From Seriola aureovittata (lineage: Eukaryota; Chordata; Actinopteri; Carangiformes; Carangidae), in contig NC_079364.1 in the NCBI RefSeq assembly GCF_021018895.1, forward strand, positions 30,976,201 through 31,040,200: a stretch of DNA of 64,000 nucleotides. The letters run 5' to 3'. The position numbers and the translations under genes are program-made. Positions 48,271 to 62,500 of the stretch are shown piece by piece (positions within the stretch are counted from its first letter, which is position 1; each line of letters begins with the position of its first letter). The notes under the pieces were generated by a model. That model ran no database searches. It saw only the letters and a list, made by a program, of their open reading frames with translations, and was not told the DNA's origin.

Positions 48271-49461
48271 AATTGTAGAGCGGCTCAAAGCAAAGACAGA
48301 GCAGAGTCACTGGAGATGTCACAGATGCCTCAAGGCTTTCCATCAGCGACAGCAAACATATTTACTTTTCGCTTATTTTGGTTTGTAACCCTTACTGCTT
48401 TGGACCAGATGAAAACATCCAGAGTCATTGGCTCTTTGCAAAACCTTTCTATCTGGCTGTTCATCTTTGGTCTCATGTGAACCAGTATCAGCAGGAATGT
48501 GATGTTTTGTCTTGGTTACTTTATATTATTGGTTGTTTGTTTGTTTGTTTTTAACATGGTTTCTGTTCTTTTAAACTGGATCTTATATGTTGTTTTTTTT
48601 GCATGATGTGTCACTTGAATGTAACTTTCATATTCACATTGCATTATCTACATAGTTCATGTAGACATTATTATCATTATATACATTATTCATATTCATA
48701 TTGTTGTAACAGTGATAATTGGGATGGGGATTCTTGAAGGCACTCTATAGTAACTAAAGTACTGGATACTTAAATAAAAATTAAATGGCAGACAGTAAAT
48801 GTAGTGCACTAAAATGGAGTGATTTCAGAGGGGCCTTGGTCTTTGTGGGATTTGTTGCTGACAGGATATAGAACAGTGTGAGTCTTATCATTTACCACTG
48901 CTATATAAGTGAACCAGTCCAGTCTTCTAGTTCACTTTTGACCCATGATTATTTTAAAAGCCTTAATCAGTAGATGTTGTTTACACTTGGTTCTGATTTC
49001 TTAATTTATCAACAGCAGACTAGTGGCAGCTCATCATCCTTTTATGACATTTTATATATGTCAATTTATATTTCGATGAAGACTTAATGATCTTTAAGTG
49101 ATGTGAGTCTGATTGATGTGAAGTGGAACATTTTGTCTCTGGGTTCAAAAGTCCAACATGTACCTCATACGTCAACATACATTCAGGTTTTTGGTAATCT
49201 GAACAGTCCTGGATTCCTTGTTAGTATATTTAATATAGATAGCAGATTGACACAAACATGTCTGTGAGACAAAGTTGCTCTTGTTGCAAGATTAATGTCA
49301 TCAGAATACAGGACCACTGAGTGCAAACCAGCTGCTTTTACATTCATCCAGCAAATGCGAAACCAAAGTAACTGGTAATAAATAAATGTGACTGGCAGAG
49401 AAGGAGGTCGGGATGAAATTATTGTCCATACAGAAATGGAATGTATGACATATATGATACT

Positions 49462-49925
49462 GTATCAAGACTGATGTTGCCATATATATCACCTATAAAG
49501 AGATATATTGTTATCACATATATACATCCTATGTATATATGAAGATAGAAGAAACATTAAATACCCATAGTAAAATTTGTACATGTACATATATTAGAAA
49601 TATCTATAGGATTAATTTCTATATGGTATAACATGTTATAATAATATATATTTAATTTATATATGCATGTTTATTAAAACAACATACCAATAAAAATTCT
49701 ACAGGTTTATATACGTTGTTCTTATTAATTTCTCATTAATTTATGTCCCTATATTAAGAGCGATGTTGCTGTATATGTCTCCTATAAGGGGATAAATTGT
49801 TATCAAATATAAACATATGAAGATATAAGTTCATAAAATACACGAAATATCCATAGTAAAATTTGTATATGTACACGTATCAAAAATATGTATATGATTA
49901 CTTTTTATATGGTATAACATGTGGC
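49462..49925. repeat. Imperfect tandem duplication of an AT-rich segment (period about 288 bp)
   Basis: The block starting near 49465 (GATGTTGC, CACCTATAAAGAG, CCATAGTAAAATTTGTA, ATATGGTATAACATG) recurs in the same order from about 49757. Offsets between matching motifs are 286-289 bp. The two copies differ at many sites. Confidence 0.8.
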
Positions 49926-49941
49926 AACTATAATGTTCATA

Positions 49942-50071
49942 TTGTTCATGTGTCACAGTCATACAGCACACCTGGAGCTTGTTAGCCTGCTGCAGCTTGG
50001 TTCATGGTTAAACAACTTTTAATACCTGTCAGTGATAATAATTGTAGTAAAGTAAAATGCTTTTTGAATTT
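49942..50071 (+). repeat. Local duplicated segment, copy 2
   Basis: Near-identical copy of 45272-45389, located immediately after the AT-rich tandem duplication. Confidence 0.9.
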
Positions 50072-51267
50072 AGGCTTATATATATTATTCTTATCAATTT
50101 CTCATCAATTTTAAATATATAAATTTACATATATGTTTTATTTTATAAGTACATTTATAAAATGTAGAAGAGATCAAGAAAAAAAAAGCCTCTTTGGTAA
50201 GTGAAACTAAGAATTAAAGTCTTACAAAAATGTAATTACCCATGTACTTGAATGTGTTACTCTAACTCAACATATCTTCTCTGCATGTTCAACTCCCGTC
50301 ATATGAGAAGGTTGTGCCACAATCTTTCCTTTTTTTGGCTCAGTTCTTATCTGTTACCTTCTCTGTAAATGTGGGAATTGTTGAAATGTGTACTGATTAA
50401 ATATTTCACAAGACTCACGGCCATTTCTGCTAATTGCTTGTGTCTTTAAATCATTGAGGTGTTGCGAGGTTAAGCCACGATAATTTGCTTTCATTGACGT
50501 ATCTGGTTAGATAAATGTTAAATTAAGTAAACATCCTTGTTTTTCCAAGACTCCTATGAATACCTTTTCTCTCCGCCCATTATCCTGTGAAAACTCTGAC
50601 TCAGGGATGTGTGCTGTGTGGTACCGCCCTTGCCCAAAGGCACTGTCGCACACTGTGAGTGTTTGTGACGCTGTGTACGGCTCTCTGCTTCCAGGTCCTG
50701 TGTTTGGCTGCTCTATCATCGCAGCTTTGCCATGATCTTTCTGTAAGACCTTTATCTCACATGTGGGGCAGGGAGGTAAACTGAGAGCAGGATGTGGCCA
50801 CTTCTCACACAGCTGCTTGATTGATGGGCTGCAACTGAATGTGGAATGTTACCACAGGTCAAGGTGGAGGCAGCTTAACACACACAGACACACAGTTTAT
50901 ATTGAACTCACTAACAAAGGCCACAAAAGGGGTTGGACACACCTATACAAGTAGTCATAGGTAGCTGGATTAATAGACGTCATTTGGTGCCAATTCTCAG
51001 GTCCAGGTGTGATAGAGGAGTTGACCTTATATGATCCTGATGGTGTAGGTGAGGTGACACAGCCTGGGAGTGAGCTCTACCCAAGTGGTGGATGAATGTA
51101 TGTTTGTTGTAAAGATTTGATTCTATTTGGCTCTAAATTGGTTTATTTGAGGAGGAAAAGTGTGATGATTAGTCAGATTTGTGTAACTACACACTCACAC
51201 ATGCCGTGTATGCATTAAGAAGCCGGAACAAAAACAAACATGCTCAACCTGCAGCTAAAGTATGATC

Positions 51268-51273
51268 TTTATT
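51268..51273 (-). promoter_or_regulatory. Poly(A) signal (AATAAA) of mucin B
   Basis: On the - strand a canonical AATAAA lies about 163 bp downstream of the mucin B stop codon, so the 3' UTR is about 180-190 bases. Confidence 0.7.
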
Positions 51274-51435
51274 AATCAGATCTTTGTGAGTTTACAATCT
51301 TACCAAACTAAAAACTAAGTGCGCTAATACATTAGACATAAATAGAAGAAAAGTTGAAGCTGATTCAGTTATGATTGTTCAGTTACTTGTGGTCATTAAC
51401 TGTGGCCGATGTATATGGCGGTCTTGGTTTTCCCC

Positions 51436-53543
51436 TTATCTCCTGCGTCGACGTGACTTGATGCTGGATTTAGTGTTTGCTATGTCGCTGTGGCCAAACG
51501 TGGAGCACTCCGTCTTGAGGCACCCACAGGCGTCGATGTGGATGTAGGTGTAGGTGAGCTCAGTGTTGTCGGGGCAGGAGAGCTGGACCTCCCTCTCAGA
51601 TGTGGCCAATTCCTGGCAGCAGGAGCAGGTGTGCTGCAAGGATTTCATTTTGGCGGAGTAGCTGAGACAAGAGAGAAATATAGAGAGTGAGCAAAACTTT
51701 TTTTAAGTCTATAATTTCAGATTTAGTACATTCTGATGTCACTTTAATAGTTTTTACACATAAAGCTCATTTACTACTCAACGTGGGGGAGATTTTTCAA
51801 GCCGGAGAAAATAATCCTTATGATGTTGACTTGAGACTATAAAGTTGTAGCACAAAACCTGAGATACAGTTTGTGGTTATAGATTATGAAATATTTAGTA
51901 ATTTAAAAGTCCATATAGTCTAAAGGTAGATGTCCATGTATTGTTTGATTATAAAGCAGGTCTAAGTTCTAGGTCTAGTCCACAGAGAAATGCACAGAGC
52001 CTGTACTCAGAAACTGAGCCTTAAAACCAGCTGTAGGGACTTTGTGATGTCACAAAAGCAGTCACCGCCCTCAGCCATGTCCTAAGCCCCACCCACCTGG
52101 ACCTACCATCCAAACTTGCAGATTTGGTTTTTCTGAGTGAAAGTGAAAATCTGAAATCTGCTATATTTGTATTGGACCATTCAGAAAATAGTCAGCCAAT
52201 CAGAAGAGAGGCTCAGAGCCTCCTCTCTTCTGAATGGTTTACCGATGGCTTACATTGAGATGGTTTTTGGTTTTTAAAACCACAAATATATCTTCTTATG
52301 GATCAACACAACAAAGAAGAAGAAGATACGGGACCTTTAACAGACTGAGGGGCTCTAATAGATAGGGAATATGGAGTTGAATTATGGGAAGTGTAGCATT
52401 TTGTTATATATTATCAACTAAAAGTCAAGATATCTCACCCTCTGCAGAACAGATTTGGATTTTTTAAATCTGCATCTTACAATTCCCCAAACTCAATGTG
52501 AATATCCATTTAATGTGATAAAATGCTAATTTGTGGGAGAAAATGTTAAAATGCCAAGAAACAAGATCAAGATTTGAAAATTTTTCAATGACACTGATGT
52601 TAAGGAAAATTACGTAAGGGGGGACTCACAAGGTGGAGGTACCACAAGCTCCACTACAAGATGTGACATTCACACGTTCTTTGGAGCGGCAGCCCTGACT
52701 CTCCACGTGCACAGCAGTGGTGGACACGTTGCATGGATGACCCTTCGGTATACCTGAGGCAGGAGGCGAGAGAAACATATTGTAAGGGAATAATATCTCA
52801 ATTGACCTGATTAACTCTGATCATCTGTGGACTCATCTGTGGTGCAAACACAACTACACCTTCTTTGGTTTTGGGTTTTCCCAGGTGCAAACAACAATGT
52901 GTTTGTTGTTTCAAGGAAAACAAATCTAACTACAATTTTACTTAGCAGGAAGAACCTGTCTGAGCTCTCTGGCCTGAGTTAACTGCTCTGGATCAATACC
53001 AATAAACTGGCTGAGAACAAATGAACAAACTGATGAATATATGAACAGGCTCATTACACTGAACCAATGATATCTTGAAACACACAGTGAAAAACCATTT
53101 GAGTGTAAATAATATGCAGGTAAATAAAACTCATGGAGTAATACATACAGAAACGACAGCATCCGTCTGGAGCTATGGTCTCTGTTCCCTGTAGGAGACA
53201 CACATATATTCACATCAGTACTCTGTGTCATTATGTAGAGATTCACATTAGACATTAGGTGGCACTGTGCTCACATCACTGTTCACCTGTGTATCTAAAT
53301 CTTTACCTGAGACATAGACATGTCGTCAGTGAATGTGTGTGTTCATATGAAATCTTCCATTATTTAAGAAGCTGCAGCATTGATGGTTTGTGTAGATGTG
53401 TGTGTGCACTCTACCGGTATGCATTCAGAGGGGTCGAAGAAAGGACAGATGGTCTTCGCCTCGACGGTGATGAACTGATTACTGATCTTCACACACTCAA
53501 ACTTCAAACAGGGGCTCCCAGGGGGGGTCCAGATGTTGCCAGG
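51436..53543 (-). CDS. Mucin B C-terminus: VWC end and cystine knot
   Basis: Exons 53415-53543, 53149-53188, 52630-52753 and 51436-51661. It contains [18 protein letters not shown] and [14 protein letters not shown]. The CK domain has CSGACG, CSCC and CGC cysteines and the block [20 protein letters not shown], close to the MUC2 CK. The end is SSIKS plus five arginines, then TAA. Expected to dimerise the mucin in the endoplasmic reticulum. Confidence 0.94.
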
Positions 53544-56500
53544 CTGAAGAATAACACATTTTGAGCATAGTCTCCCAGACAGAGCTGCATCAGAGTCACT
53601 ATCATATACATATAAACATCCACGACTTGTTCTTTTTGTGACCTTTACAGCCTCTGATTCTGAGACCTTTTGCCACCCTGTTGCCTTGTCTGATATGTTT
53701 ATGTAATTGTTAGTATCAGCATCACCTGATCTGATCTGTGCTTCTAGTGACATGAGAAGTTATATATGAAGGATCTTAAAGGGACATACCAGAGGGTTTG
53801 AATGTTTTAGTGAATTTTCTACAATTCCCAAATAGTCTATTGCTAACTGTTTCCTAAAACACAACATAGTTGAAATTTTTCAAATCATGCTTCAGGCAGC
53901 CTCTGGTTGATAATCATTTCACTACAGAATTAAAATCAACCTGCACAGACTTCCATTCTTATGATGTTTGATTTAATTCTCTCATTTATCCTGTGGAGAG
54001 ACCACACCTCCTGGTGGATGTACAGCAACTGCAAAATGTTTTCAACAGCACATCCAGTGGCTAGTTGTATTTTGACCTCTCAGTTTCCCTTATATATATT
54101 TTGCAGCGGTGGCCTGCAAAGTTGCAATTACACGAGTCTGCAGAGGGCTTTTAATTTGAAGGGATTAAGTGGAGACACGTGGCGACATCCAGCTGAGATG
54201 AGCCGTCTCATCACTTTCTGATACGACTCACTGTAGCCTCCAGTCTGCCCTGAAGATGTAGCGCTGCTCAGAAGACATGTTATAACCTCTTGTCTTAATG
54301 GCTGAAGCTTTTAAGACTGGTAAGTAAAGGTGTTAATGCTAATGTTGGCTATGTAGCAATAGCAAAACTTACAAATAGCTCCTTTAAGGTGTATTGAAGA
54401 AGAAAGCATTCCACCTTAAAAGCTGCTGGTAGCTGCCAGTAGCCTTTGAGCAGCAAAGTGAATTAAATTAAATTGGTAGCATCATTATATTAGTGTATAA
54501 AAAGACAGTAGGGATGTTAGCAATATATATAAAACCTAATCTCCTCTTTACATTGTCTTGCTGAACACAAATACATTGCATGAACACACATACAAACCTT
54601 TAATGTGTGTGTGGAGTTGTTCTGCAGGGTGACAACACAGCTTGTTTGGACACACTTTCCACAGCACTGGCCAGGGACGTTCTGGTACTCATAACCCTGA
54701 ACACAGACACACACAGAAACTCAGCATACAAACTAAACATTATAATGTAAAACCAGCAAAATATTAGGTTACATGCCTGCCATGTGGATGAGAATATATG
54801 AGAATTAATAATGTTGGGATTTGGATTTAGGGTTGCCATTAGTGTTCTGGTGGGTTTACAGTATGGCTTTATCAAGGTAACTGTAAACAGGAAGGGGCAC
54901 ATTTTCGTTACGTATATTACTTATAGTTACTTCCATTGACAGTAAAGAGGCAAAACTAAAGTTGAAGAAAAATAACGACACCACTGTAACAAAAAACTAT
55001 GACTGGGAGAGAATGTGGTCAATGAATGTGCTCATCAATACAGAATGTGCATTTGAATTAATTGAGAGAGGGAGAGAAAAGAGATGGGTCTTACCAGGGG
55101 GCAGTGTGTGTCACATGGTATAGGCTGACATGCTATGTGCATAGTGTTGCTGTCATCTGTCTGGTTAGTACAGATGCACTTCTCACACGGGTTCATAGGC
55201 ACCGTTTGACCAACCTTGATGGATAGAGTGAGAAGGTCAGCAAAAATACAGATACTCATGTTTGTGAATGGGGTGAAACACATCTCAATATAATGCAGTC
55301 CAGTACAACTTAATAATGAACACATAGTAAAATGAATACCTGTGACAGGTTCAGGCTAAAGATGAAGATTATTATCTTTGTAAAAAGGAGAATTTGTGGC
55401 TGAGATTTTACAGGTGTACCTATTTAAGAGGCCATTCAGTCTTTGTTCATGATAAACTTATGAGGGGATGGAAAGAGGACTAAAATATAAACCAGTTTCA
55501 CATGGAATTTTTCAAATTATCAATCAATCAATCAATCAATGAAACATTCCGTTTGTAAAAGGGAGTGTATGTTGTTCTGTCAGATGTTACATACCGTCAC
55601 TGAAACAGTTTCAAAACTACAACACAACACAATGTGACTCAATTACTTTATATTTAGTCATTTATGAAGCACGTTATGTTTTGTCACGTAAACCCTGAAC
55701 CATGAGGCAAAGAAGCAAAATTGTTTTCTCCTGGATTCACTAATATATGTATTATAATAGGACAAACCCATTCCCACTCGATTTGTCACTATTTTTGAAT
55801 GCTGTTTGCTTTTTTTATCTACTAATTCCACCCAGTCTTCGTCATTTACTCATTTGTTGTTTCCATGTCATGTCATGTAAGTGGTTGTCAGATGTTATAG
55901 GTGTGGACTCTGGAATGTATTGTGATGTTGAGACAAATGTAAATAATACCTTTTATGTTTTATTAGTATTAAGAAATGCTGTACAATCTGATGGTATTTG
56001 GGCTTTAGGAGAATCATAAATTTAAATGACCATGACTGATAAACTGATAATGGTCATGGCCAAATTGTGTTCCTGTACAAAGGCTGTAGGTAACATCTAA
56101 CGATCGGGTCCAATCAGCATAACTTTTCACTACTATCACCAGTTAAGATGTTTACAAATGTTATGTGTCTTGTGAGTGTGAGATCTCACCTGATATTCAC
56201 AGTTGTTGAAAACACACACGTCCGGTTTGACGGCTATAAAGGAAACAGACCAGTCAATGAATGAATGCATATCAAATGCGCTTCAACTGTCCCCGTGGCA
56301 CAAATGAAACCTGGCCTTGCAGTTACACATGAGCACACTCACTGCAGGAGTACTTGAAACAGCAGACTCCCATGGTGGTGTGTAGAGTCGAACCAGGAGC
56401 ACAGGACGGCACAGGGGGGCACAGCTTCACATTACACTCTGTTCAAAGACACAGATGAATTAATGAGGGGATGTTCACATCAGCAAATAACAGCTGAGGA

Positions 56501-59500
56501 ACAAGTCCTCATAAAATACTCTGGGTTTTCACAACAGGCAAGAAAAGAGCATGATGTGGTAATTTTTCATTGTCCATTACAGTTATGGAATTTAAAATGT
56601 CCAACTTTTACCAAAGCTGAATCCAAACAACCTGCTATATATAATCTAATTAAAAATATCAGTCTTACCATCACATCAAAGTTTTGATCTGTCTTTTTGG
56701 TTTTAACTATATGCATACATACTTCTACAACCCAAACAATAAGAACAGCAGGAAGGAGTTTTATGGTGGAGCATTTATTAACAGAGGTCCTGTTACACTG
56801 TCTGCTACTAGAGGTTAATGGACACCTGCCAGTTTATCAGAATCGGGAGTTGTCAGTGACTATGATATAAACACTGCTCAGGAAGTTTCACTCAGTGCAG
56901 ACTGGCACAGATTTGGACAGGCTCAAGACTTCTATGCATTTATAAATGCATAGTGTATTGAGCACGAAAGCTGTGATTTCAGTATTAGGAGTTATGGTAA
57001 ATGGACTGCACTTATATAGTGCTTTTCTACTCTTATCGACCACTCAAGTATCTTGTTAAAGGACAATTCAAAATGCAAACTGGAGGAGCAGGGAAACGAA
57101 CCACCAACCTTCTGATTAGTGAAAGTTGCTACCTTCTTGGTGCTCACTTACCACACTTCTCTTTCGGACAACAGCCAGCAGTCTCAGGGACCTTGACCTG
57201 ACCCTCTTGGTCACAGCTGAGGGGGGGCAGTGTTGGACAGGACATGTTACGGCAGGTTACCCGCAGTGTGTCCTCCTCACATATACACTCCTTACAGCCT
57301 TCTGTCCATGATTCGTTAGCCTGAAGACACAATGTTTATTGTAGAATTATGGCAAGTGTCATGGAATTTTCAGCATTTACATGCCTGTCCAAAGATCATG
57401 TAAAAAGGGACTGGCCTTATAGACAAATGATTTACCTTTGTCCAATTTCCATTTTCCAGATGACAAAGTTCTATTAGGAGAAAAATATAAAACAGAAAGT
57501 CATTTCCATTCATTAGACTGGTAGTTAGACTGATGCTAGAGCTCAGGCTAATAGCTACATGCTGAATGTATCCTTAAAAATATCTTTTTCGATTTTCTAG
57601 AACAATTCCTTTCTATGATTTTCCCACTTCATAATATAAACATTAATATTTACCATTAACCCATTGCTAAGGCATTGTAGCCAGAGATTGCTGTACTTGC
57701 TTAGGTGCAGACAGATAGCGTGCCAACATTAATTGCTGGTTTAAGATGAGGTGCAAACTTTGGTTTACGGCATCAAAGTTGAATGTGTTAAACACCAATT
57801 CATTATCCTGACCTCTAAATCCTCACTTCCCTCTTTGCTACAGTTACTGTATTCATGGGATTTTGACTTGGCCACAAAAGGCCAGCAAAAAGTGTAAGAC
57901 ACAAATGCATCACAACTGTTGCCATACAATAGTGCTGTCTCTTACCACAGGTGGGCACACATTTATTGGAGCTGGAAGACAGGAGGGTGGTGCCTTTAGG
58001 GCAGTAACAACCCTCCAGCGTCAGATTTGTCATAGCGCTGAACTCACTGACAGTATCGATGAATTTGTAGTTGTACCTGCAGAACATACAGTGTTGTTCT
58101 ATATGAGTCAAAGCAGAAAAATGAAAATTGATTGACTGCATTGAGCAACAACAATGTGGTGGTGAATTGCTGTACCATAATTCACAAGTAGGTTCCACCT
58201 GAGGTCCACAGGCCTTGTATACTTTGGGACTTGGACATGTATATTCTATTAAGAGATGGGAAGATAATAAACATCATGTTATTTAGTAAAGATCAGTGCA
58301 GTGACTGTGTAATAGTGGTAAATGTTACAAGTTCTAGTTGCGTACCACAGAGCCCTTTGGTGCTACTCCTCCAGTCAATACATACTCCAGCCTCAGCACA
58401 CGCATCAGCGTAGGATTGTAAGCTTGTGCAGCTGATGTGATTAATGTGCATGTGGCACACATCAAATTCACAGGCCACAACAAATGGATTGTAGTCAATG
58501 ACCTTGTGGCAGGCTTCAAACACACTGGGGAAGATGGGATTTATAGTCAATATGAACACTGGATTCAAACTGAATACATCATTAGACATTATGAAGCTGA
58601 TATAAGTGGATAAGTGCAGCCTTAATTTAAATTTTAGATCTTTTTCATTCTTAAATTTCAAGCTGAGAATTTATACCCAAACCAACCAATGTCTGAACCT
58701 GATGTTACAGATGACTGGTGCCATCTCTAACATCTCTTTGCCTCCTACCTGCTCTTGATGATTTCACAGATGGTTGTGTTACAGGTCTCAGGCATAGGTG
58801 TTGGTGTGGGTTCACTTGGACGTGCACAGTTACTGTTGTTAGCATGCCACTCATGTGCCATATTAGGACATGAAGGATCAATTTTGCCGTCAGGCAACCT
58901 GCAGTCATCTGTTCGGTTGTTGTTGCATGTGCCTAGAGAAATCCTCATCATTAGTAAAACCAAAACACAACTCAACTCAAGCCAGTCCTGCACTGCTGTT
59001 TTCCCACTAAATCACTAGAATTATGTAGAAGCTATTTACTGTGAGCTTTGTTGTGAACAAATAGGTACAATAGGTTTTAACTGCTATAAGTATCATGTGC
59101 ACAAACTTGCAACTACTGTAAATATGCATGTAATATATCAGCTGATGCCCCAAATTTTACACACAGTAAGGTTCTGTTAGTCCCTGCTGCACGACTCACC
59201 ACATTGTCCCTCGGTGTTGCCGCCAAACATGCCATAGGGCAGGTAGATACTGAATATGAGCCCTGAGAAGGTGACCTTGGCATGAATTTTAGGGATGACG
59301 AGAACTGTATCAATACCGGTGGTGGTTAGACGGAAGTCAGCATTCTGGTATGCAGGAGTTACAAGCCTGTCATTCACAAAAACCTAAAACAAAAGAATTA
59401 TGAAATAAAGGTCAGAAATAATCCTTTACCAATTTCTTTGTAAAGTTCGATGCATCTACTCTTTCTGGTGTGAAGGCCTTTCTTTGGACAGTTTTACAAA

Positions 59501-62500
59501 GTAGCATTAGGTCAGCTATGTACACAAGTCCAAACCCGTGGAAGGACTCCCACTGAAGGCAAAAAATCAGACAAGAGTGTGAATTAAAAATGTAGAATGT
59601 TAATGATGCCAGTTACTTACCTGGTTTGTGAAATTGGTATTAATATCCTCCTGTATAATAAAGATCTTGTAGCTTTGGTAGAAGACAGTGATGGAGTGAG
59701 GACAGGAAAAACGATCAACTACACCACAGTAATAGTTATCGATCATAACGCTGAAGTTGTATTTGGGCAAGATCTCCTTCACCAGCCAGTAGGAGCAGTT
59801 GCCTTGAAAATCATAGTAGGTTCCATCGAAAGTGACATAATGTGGGTCTCCCCAACCGTAGCAGACACCTTAAGAGAATATAGATATCAAATTTTTAAGG
59901 TGAAAATTCAAATCATCTGATATAATCTGATACACAATAGCCATTGTTAAAAATAGATAATTTAAGTAATATAAAACAAGTCATTGTACTTGTTTTATAT
60001 TACTTAAATTATTATTAAAAAACAAAACACTGCTACAGTTTAAATGTAGCATTTATATATTTAACTTGAGAATTTTGCAACCTAGCAACATTTGAGTGGG
60101 TCAAACTTACATTGGCATTCATTGTGGGGGCAGCATTCATCACCATCCCTGACTTTTATAGCAGGGAAGTTATTTGCGCATACGACGGGATTTGGAGTTG
60201 GACATTGTGTTTTGTTATAGGTCACCTTGCCATCATCACATGTTGCTACAGTACAGTTATTTTCTTTCCAACTTTCACCATCCTATGTGGGGGGGGGGGG
60301 TCAAAGATAGGAATATCAGAAAAAAGAGAGTGTTTGTAATCTCAAGCAATGCCATATTAATGTGTCATGATAAGTATATAGCCTCTAATGATAAACACGA
60401 TCATTTTAAAGACTGCAGTATTGTTTAAGAATTGTACAAAGGAAGTTAAATATGTACATCGCGGAAATGAAGGATTACCTGTCTTGGAGGAGATACATCA
60501 ACACACACTTTCCTAGATGGAACACACTTGTGGTGTATGAGCACCACATGACAGGTTGCATTGCAGTACCCTATGAAACAGTATCCATCATGGTCTGTCA
60601 TATTGTAGACTATGGACTCTGCAAATGAGGCACAGGAAAATTGTTGAAAAACGGTCTGTCACATATCATATTTGCACACTGACATATAGAATGGCTATGT
60701 TCTGAAATGTCACTATAACTTCACACTTTACCTTCAGATGAGGATATTTGTGACTATAACATTAGACAAAAAGACTGTAACAGAATTATGGTAGTTATGC
60801 CCAAAATATATTGGTATTTATTGAGAACTTATTTTACCTGACTGATAGAAAGATAAAAAAATCAAAATCTGAAAGGTATAATAAAAATGGTGTCTACTGT
60901 TAATATAACTCAACTGCAAGATCAATATTAGGAAGCATGTGTCTTTATCAATAAAAACTTACCAGGAGAGAAGTGTGTACCATTATGAAAGCAATAGCAA
61001 TGGCGACCAGTAGCAGGTTGAGAGGTTCCTCCAGTCAAAATTAACTCAGTTGTGGTAGTCATGGAAGAAGTAGGTGTAGATGGCTGAGTTGTAGCTGTTT
61101 CAGTTGGGGTAGAAGGTGTAGTGGTGGAAGTAGTAGTTGAAGGTGGCTGAGTTGAAGCTGCTTTAGTTGGGGTAGAAGGTGTAGTGGTGGAAGTAGAAGT
61201 TGACGGTGTCTGAGTTGAAGCTGTTTTAGTTGGAGTAGAAGGTGTAGTGGCTGAAGTAGTCTTTGAAGGCTGCTGAGTTGTAGTTGTTTCAGTTGGGGTA
61301 GAAGGTGTAGTGGTGGAAGTAGTAGTTGAAGGTGGCTGAGTTGTAGTTGTTTCAGTTGTAGTAGAAGGTGTAGTGGTAGTAATAGTGGTTCTTGGTGTTG
61401 TAGTCGGAATTGTTGTAGAAGAAGGTGAGGTTTTTGGACAGACACAACATTTGAATCTAATCTTATAATCAAAACATTGTCCTTGAAGCCCTTGTTGGTC
61501 ATTGTGGCATATGAGGCCCACATCTTTGTTACAAGTCACAGCTTGTCCCACCTGTGACATGGAAAGTGTTGGGTAAAGAACAGCTCTACACTCGACTTCA
61601 GTGGGAAGTGGGCAAATGTGGTAACCAGCAGAGATTATTTTCTGGATAGATTCATCTTCTCCACCGTCAAGGCCTGGTGTGGGTTGGCCAAGATTAATCC
61701 ATTCTGACCATCCACATGTCATATTATGTCCATCAGGGCAAGGTGCAGGTGTAGTTGGGTGAGAAGTAGTTGTTTCAGTAGTGGTAGAAGGTGTAGTTGT
61801 GGAAGTAGTAGTTGAAGGTGGTTGAGTTGTAGGTGTTTCAGTTGTGGTAGAAGGTGTAGTGGTGGAAGTAGTAGTTGAAGGTGGTTGAGTTGTAGCTGTT
61901 TTAGTTGGGGTAGAAGGTGAAGTGGTGTAAGTAGCAGTTGAAGGTGGTTGAGTCGTAGCTGTTGTAGTTGTGGAAGAAGGTCTAGTAGTTGAAGTAGTAG
62001 TTGAAGGTGGTTGAGTTGTAGCTGTTTCAGTTGGGGTAGAAGGTCTAGTAGTTGAAGTAGTTGAAGGTGGTTGAGTTGAAACTGTTTTAGTTGGGGTAGG
62101 AGGTGTAGTTGTGGAAGTAGTAGTTGAAGTTGGCTGAGTTGTAGCTGTTTCAGTTGGGGTAGAAGGTGTAGTGGTGGAAGTAGTAGTTGAAGGTGGTTGA
62201 GTAGTAGCAGTTTTGGTTGTGGTAAAAGGTGTGGTGGTAGTAACAGTGGTTCTTGGTGTTGTAGTCGGAATTGTTGTAGAAGGAGGTGAGGTTTTTGGAC
62301 AGACACAACATTTGAATCTAATCTTATAATCAAAACATTGTCCTTGAGGCCATTGTTGGTCATTGTGGCATATGAGGCCCACATCTTTGTTACAAGTTAC
62401 AGCTTGTCCCACCTGTGACATGGAAAGTGTTGGGTAAAGAACAGCTCTACACTCGACTTCAGTGGGAAGTGGGCAAATGTGGTAACCAGCAGAGATTACT

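Larger units (their letters stand above)
48271..51260. other. Intergenic region between mucin A and mucin B, second part
   Basis: About 3 kb, AT-rich in its centre. It has no supportable gene. It contains the tandem duplication at 49462-49925 and copy 2 of the local duplicate. Confidence 0.65.

Noticed and set aside
53364..53753. Single 129-codon ORF as a separate gene
   Set aside because: Only 53415-53543 matches mucin VWC sequence and has splice sites; the rest is intron.
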